Source: Oscillospiraceae bacterium
GTDB lineage: Bacteria; Bacillota; Clostridia; Oscillospirales; Ruminococcaceae
Reading direction: 5' to 3'
Assembly (NCBI GenBank): GCA_018055565.1
Contig: JAGPHI010000022.1
Span: 1 to 8,661 of the forward strand
Length of the DNA stretch: 8,661 nucleotides
Shown here: piece by piece, positions 6,765-8,661 of the stretch
Numbering within the stretch: position 1 is the first letter of the stretch
Layout of the letters: each line of letters opens with the position of its first letter
Translations under genes and position numbers: made by a program
The notes under the pieces: generated by a model
Told to the model about the DNA's origin: nothing
Databases searched by the model: none
What the model saw: the letters and a program-made list of their open reading frames with translations, nothing else

Positions 6765-7241
6765 ATGGAATTATCGCATATTGATCAAAACGGCAATGCC
6801 ATTATGGTGGACGTGTCAAACAAAGATATCACCTGCCGCAAGGCCGTGGCACAGGGCACGATTTTGCTAAATGCGCCCGTATTTGCCGCCGTGCAAGGCG
6901 GCGAAAGCAAAAAGGGCGATATCTTGGGCGTGGCGCGTGTGGCGGGCATTATGGGCGCGAAAAACGCCGCATCGCTGATTCCGCTTTGCCATGTGCTACC
7001 CCTCACAAAATGCACGGTGGATTTTACGCTAAACCCCGAAGCATGCAGCTTAACCGCCATATGCGAAGTAAGCGTATGCGGGCGCACAGGCGTGGAAATG
7101 GAGGCGATTACCGGTGTTTCGCTGGCGCTGATTACCGTGTACGACATGTGCAAGGCCATCGACAAAGGCATGGTGCTCACCGATATTCATCTTGTGCATA
7201 AAGAGGGCGGCAAATCGGGCGTATACGATGCGCCGCAATAA
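6765..7241 (+). CDS. moaC: Cyclic pyranopterin monophosphate synthase
   Basis: Catalyses the second half of the first Moco step, converting the MoaA product 3',8-cyclo-7,8-dihydro-GTP to cyclic pyranopterin monophosphate. The 158-residue protein matches MoaC in length and motifs: MVDVSNKD (14-21), KKGD (49-52), IPLCH (72-76), GVEMEA (109-114), YDMCKA (126-131) and GGKSG (148-152). Residues corresponding to the E. coli catalytic set are present: K50, H76, E111, E113, D127 and K130. The usual proline after LCH is valine here (V77). ATG 6765 has AAAGGAG (6752-6758) six bases upstream; a TTG at 6741 would give an unconserved eight-residue extension. It is followed by moaA after a 65-base gap, so the two enzymes acting in sequence should be made together. 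Confidence 0.95.
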   Translation: MELSHIDQNGNAIMVDVSNKDITCRKAVAQGTILLNAPVFAAVQGGESKKGDILGVARVAGIMGAKNAASLIPLCHVLPLTKCTVDFTLNPEACSLTAICEVSVCGRTGVEMEAITGVSLALITVYDMCKAIDKGMVLTDIHLVHKEGGKSGVYDAPQ

Positions 7242-7249
7242 ACGCAAAA

Positions 7250-7278
7250 GGCAAAGCGCGGGGCATCCCGCCTTTGCC
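7250..7278 (+). other. Strong hairpin between moaC and moaA
   Basis: GGCAAAG (7250-7256) pairs with CTTTGCC (7272-7278), and GCGGG (7258-7262) pairs with CCCGC (7267-7271) around a GCAT loop. The result is 12 bp with a single bulged C at 7257. It occupies the gap just before the moaA ribosome-binding site (AAAGGA, 7290-7295). On the + strand no T run follows, so transcription should continue. On the - strand the stem would be followed by TTTTGCGTTT, a weak terminator-like arrangement. A role in mRNA processing or in setting moaA expression is possible. Confidence 0.55.
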
Positions 7279-7306
7279 ATACTGCGCGGAAAGGAATGGC
7301 AAAAGC

Positions 7307-8254
7307 ATGCAGGATGATATCGGACGGCAAATTGAATATCTGCGCATCTCTATTACCGAGCGCTGCAATTTGGCATGCCGCTATTGCAAGCCACTGCATG
7401 GTGCCGAGGCGCGCGTTTTAACCGATGCACAAATCGGGCAAATTGCAAAGGCAGGCGGGATGCTTGGCATGCGCAAAATCCGCCTTACGGGCGGCGAGCC
7501 GCTGGTGCGGGAAAATGTGGCGCATCTGGTGGCGCTTTTGCGCGAAACACACGGCATCGAGCAAGTAGCCATTACCACAAACGGCGTGCTTTTGCACCAG
7601 CAGCTGCCCGCGCTTTTGGCGGCGGGGCTTTCCCGCGTGAACATTAGCCTTGATGCCACCAGCCCCGCACTATATGCCGAAATCACGGGGCGCGACTGCG
7701 TTTTGGCAGTGCAAAAGGGCATCGACGCAGCACTTACGGCAAATTTGCCTGTGCGCATCAATTGCGTGCCCTTGCAAAGCAGCTACATGCAGCAAATTGC
7801 AGAGCTTGCGGCGCTTGCCGATGCCTATGCTGTGGACGTGCGCTTTATTGAATTGATGCCGATGGGCAAGGCCGCCGAAATACAAGGCGTGCCCAACACC
7901 GAAATTTTGCGCGTTTTATCGCAAAAATACGGTGCCTTTACCACAGTGGAAAAGCACAGCGCCGACGGCCCTGCGCAGTATTACCGCTTTGCGGGGCAAA
8001 AAGGCCGCATTGGGCTAATCAGCCCGCTTTCGCACAGCTTTTGCAGCGAGTGCAATCGCGTGCGCGTGTCGGCAACGGGCTTTTTGCGCACCTGCCTTGC
8101 CTGTGCGCACGGTGCGGATTTGCGCCCAGCGCTTGTTTCGGGCATCGGCCTGCAAGACACGATGCAAGCCGCCATCCTTGCAAAGCCCATTTGCCATCAT
8201 TTTGGCGATGCGCCTTGCACAGATTTGGCCAGCATGGCGCAAATTGGCGGGTAA
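7307..8254 (+). CDS. moaA: GTP 3',8-cyclase (radical SAM)
   Basis: First enzyme of Moco biosynthesis; a radical S-adenosylmethionine protein that cyclises GTP. The 315-residue protein has the N-terminal [4Fe-4S]-SAM motif C20-x3-C24-x2-C27 (ERCNLACRYC), GGEP (62-65) for SAM binding and NISLDA (112-117). The second, substrate-binding [4Fe-4S] cluster is held by C246-x2-C249-x13-C263 (FCSECNRVRV ... RTC). The C-terminus ends in the GG dipeptide (314-315) that MoaA needs for activity. All key residues are present; length is slightly short of the usual 320-330. ATG 7307 is chosen because it places MQDDIGRQIEYLRISIT as in relatives and has AAAGGA 11 bases upstream. A TTG at 7274 lies within the hairpin and would add an unconserved leader. 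It follows moaC on the same strand. Confidence 0.95.
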   Translation: MQDDIGRQIEYLRISITERCNLACRYCKPLHGAEARVLTDAQIGQIAKAGGMLGMRKIRLTGGEPLVRENVAHLVALLRETHGIEQVAITTNGVLLHQQLPALLAAGLSRVNISLDATSPALYAEITGRDCVLAVQKGIDAALTANLPVRINCVPLQSSYMQQIAELAALADAYAVDVRFIELMPMGKAAEIQGVPNTEILRVLSQKYGAFTTVEKHSADGPAQYYRFAGQKGRIGLISPLSHSFCSECNRVRVSATGFLRTCLACAHGADLRPALVSGIGLQDTMQAAILAKPICHHFGDAPCTDLASMAQIGG

Positions 8255-8268
8255 TGGCACACTGGTTT

Positions 8269-8298
8269 TTGTAAATTGAACGAGTGTTAAACTATATT
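8269..8298 (+). promoter_or_regulatory. Possible promoter before the MOSC gene
   Basis: The 103-base gap after moaA is AT-rich compared with its surroundings. TTGTAA (8269-8274) and TATATT (8293-8298) match the -35 and -10 consensus at four and five of six positions with an 18-base spacer. A start near 8305 would place the inverted repeat at 8301-8331 at the 5' end of the transcript. No clear terminator for the moaA transcript is visible, so the MOSC gene could also be read through from upstream. Confidence 0.35.
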
Positions 8299-8300
8299 TT

Positions 8301-8331
8301 TTGCGCCGTGTAACTGGTTCAATCGGCGCAA
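8301..8331 (+). other. Inverted repeat in the moaA-MOSC gap
   Basis: TTGCGCCG (8301-8308) and CGGCGCAA (8324-8331) are exact reverse complements, 8 bp, around a 15-base loop. It begins inside a run of six T residues (8297-8302) and ends six bases before the GAAAGGAA ribosome-binding site region. It may be a leader hairpin or a protein-binding site. The arms share TTGCGCC/GGCGCAA with inverted repeats at 4589-4642 and 5216-5243. Confidence 0.4.
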
Positions 8332-8357
8332 TTTGCAAGAAAGGAACTTACATCAAT

Positions 8358-8661
8358 ATGGGTAATATTATTGCGGTGTGCATTTCAAAAGAGCGTGGCA
8401 CACAAAAAACCAATGTGCAAAAAGCCGTTTTTCGCGCGGGGTGGGGCATCGAGGGCGATGCGCACGCGGGCGATTGGCACAGGCAGGTAAGCCTTTTATC
8501 CTATGATAAAATTGAAGATTTTCGCTGCCGCGGTGCCGAGGTGGGGGATGGCGCGTTTGGCGAAAACCTTGTGGTGCAGGGCATCGATTTTCGCGCCTTG
8601 CCCATTGGCACGCTTTTAAGCGCGGGCACGGTGCTTTTGCGTATTACGCAAATTGGCAAAG
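8358..8661 (+). CDS. MOSC-domain protein, 5' part only
   Basis: The first 101 residues of a MOSC-domain protein; the frame is still open at the window edge. GIEGDAHAGDWHRQVSLLS (30-48) and GAFGENLVVQGIDFRALPIG (from about residue 66) are characteristic of the bacterial MOSC family, and VLLRITQIGK (92-101) leads into the place where the family has its conserved cysteine, which lies beyond the window. MOSC domains bind molybdenum cofactor; in eukaryotic Moco sulfurase a MOSC domain takes part in transferring sulfur to Mo, a step that xanthine dehydrogenase requires. In many Firmicutes this domain is followed by or fused to MogA, which cannot be judged here. ATG 8358 has AAAGGAA (8340-8346) about 11 bases upstream, a spacing like that of guaD and moaA in this window. 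Confidence 0.88.
   Translation, partial: MGNIIAVCISKERGTQKTNVQKAVFRAGWGIEGDAHAGDWHRQVSLLSYDKIEDFRCRGAEVGDGAFGENLVVQGIDFRALPIGTLLSAGTVLLRITQIGK

Noticed and set aside
7050..7110. Disrupted MoaC because of the LCHV variant
   Set aside because: All catalytic residues aligned to E. coli MoaC are present; one proline-to-valine change next to the active-site histidine is not evidence of loss of function.
1..8661. CRISPR array, insertion sequence or tRNA gene
   Set aside because: No regularly spaced repeats, transposase motifs, terminal inverted repeats or cloverleaf sequences were found on either strand.

Overview
The window carries eight genes, all on the + strand, for purine oxidation and for the molybdenum cofactor (Moco) that this oxidation needs. 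Seven genes are complete; the eighth runs off the right edge. No RNA gene, mobile element, CRISPR array or obvious pseudogene is visible. Strong Shine-Dalgarno sequences (AGGAGG and AAAGGA types), short intergenic gaps, and a ModE DNA-binding domain without its sensor followed by a MoeA-like protein with a C-terminal cysteine cluster suggest an anaerobic Firmicute, perhaps a gut clostridium. This assignment is inference. The xanthine dehydrogenase subunits nevertheless resemble the E. coli XdhABC type in order, length and motifs.

Region 1 (about 1-5158) is the catabolic part: guanine deaminase (65-1336), then the xanthine dehydrogenase subunits for molybdenum (1403-3691), FAD (3704-4585) and 2x[2Fe-2S] (4661-5158). 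Together they would convert guanine to xanthine and xanthine to urate, with electrons passing from Mo through the iron-sulfur clusters to FAD and then probably NAD+.

Region 2 (5159-5321) is a gap of 163 bases without a gene. It holds a strong GC-rich hairpin, a perfect 26-bp palindrome whose outer half-sites look like those of ModE operators, and a possible -10 element.

Region 3 (5322-8661) is the cofactor part: a small ModE-type DNA-binding protein without the molybdate-binding half, an overlapping MoeA-like molybdopterin-binding protein, MoaC, MoaA, and the start of a MOSC-domain protein. MoaA and MoaC make cyclic pyranopterin monophosphate from GTP. MoeA-like and MOSC proteins act later, in metal insertion or cofactor handling. 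MoaD, MoaE, MogA, a nucleotidyltransferase and molybdate transport are not in the window.

The most interesting point is the pairing of a sensor-less ModE-type DNA-binding protein with a translationally coupled molybdopterin-binding protein, downstream of a perfect palindrome. This could be a cofactor-sensing switch sitting between the enzyme genes and the cofactor genes. Most gene boundaries in the window also carry an inverted repeat.
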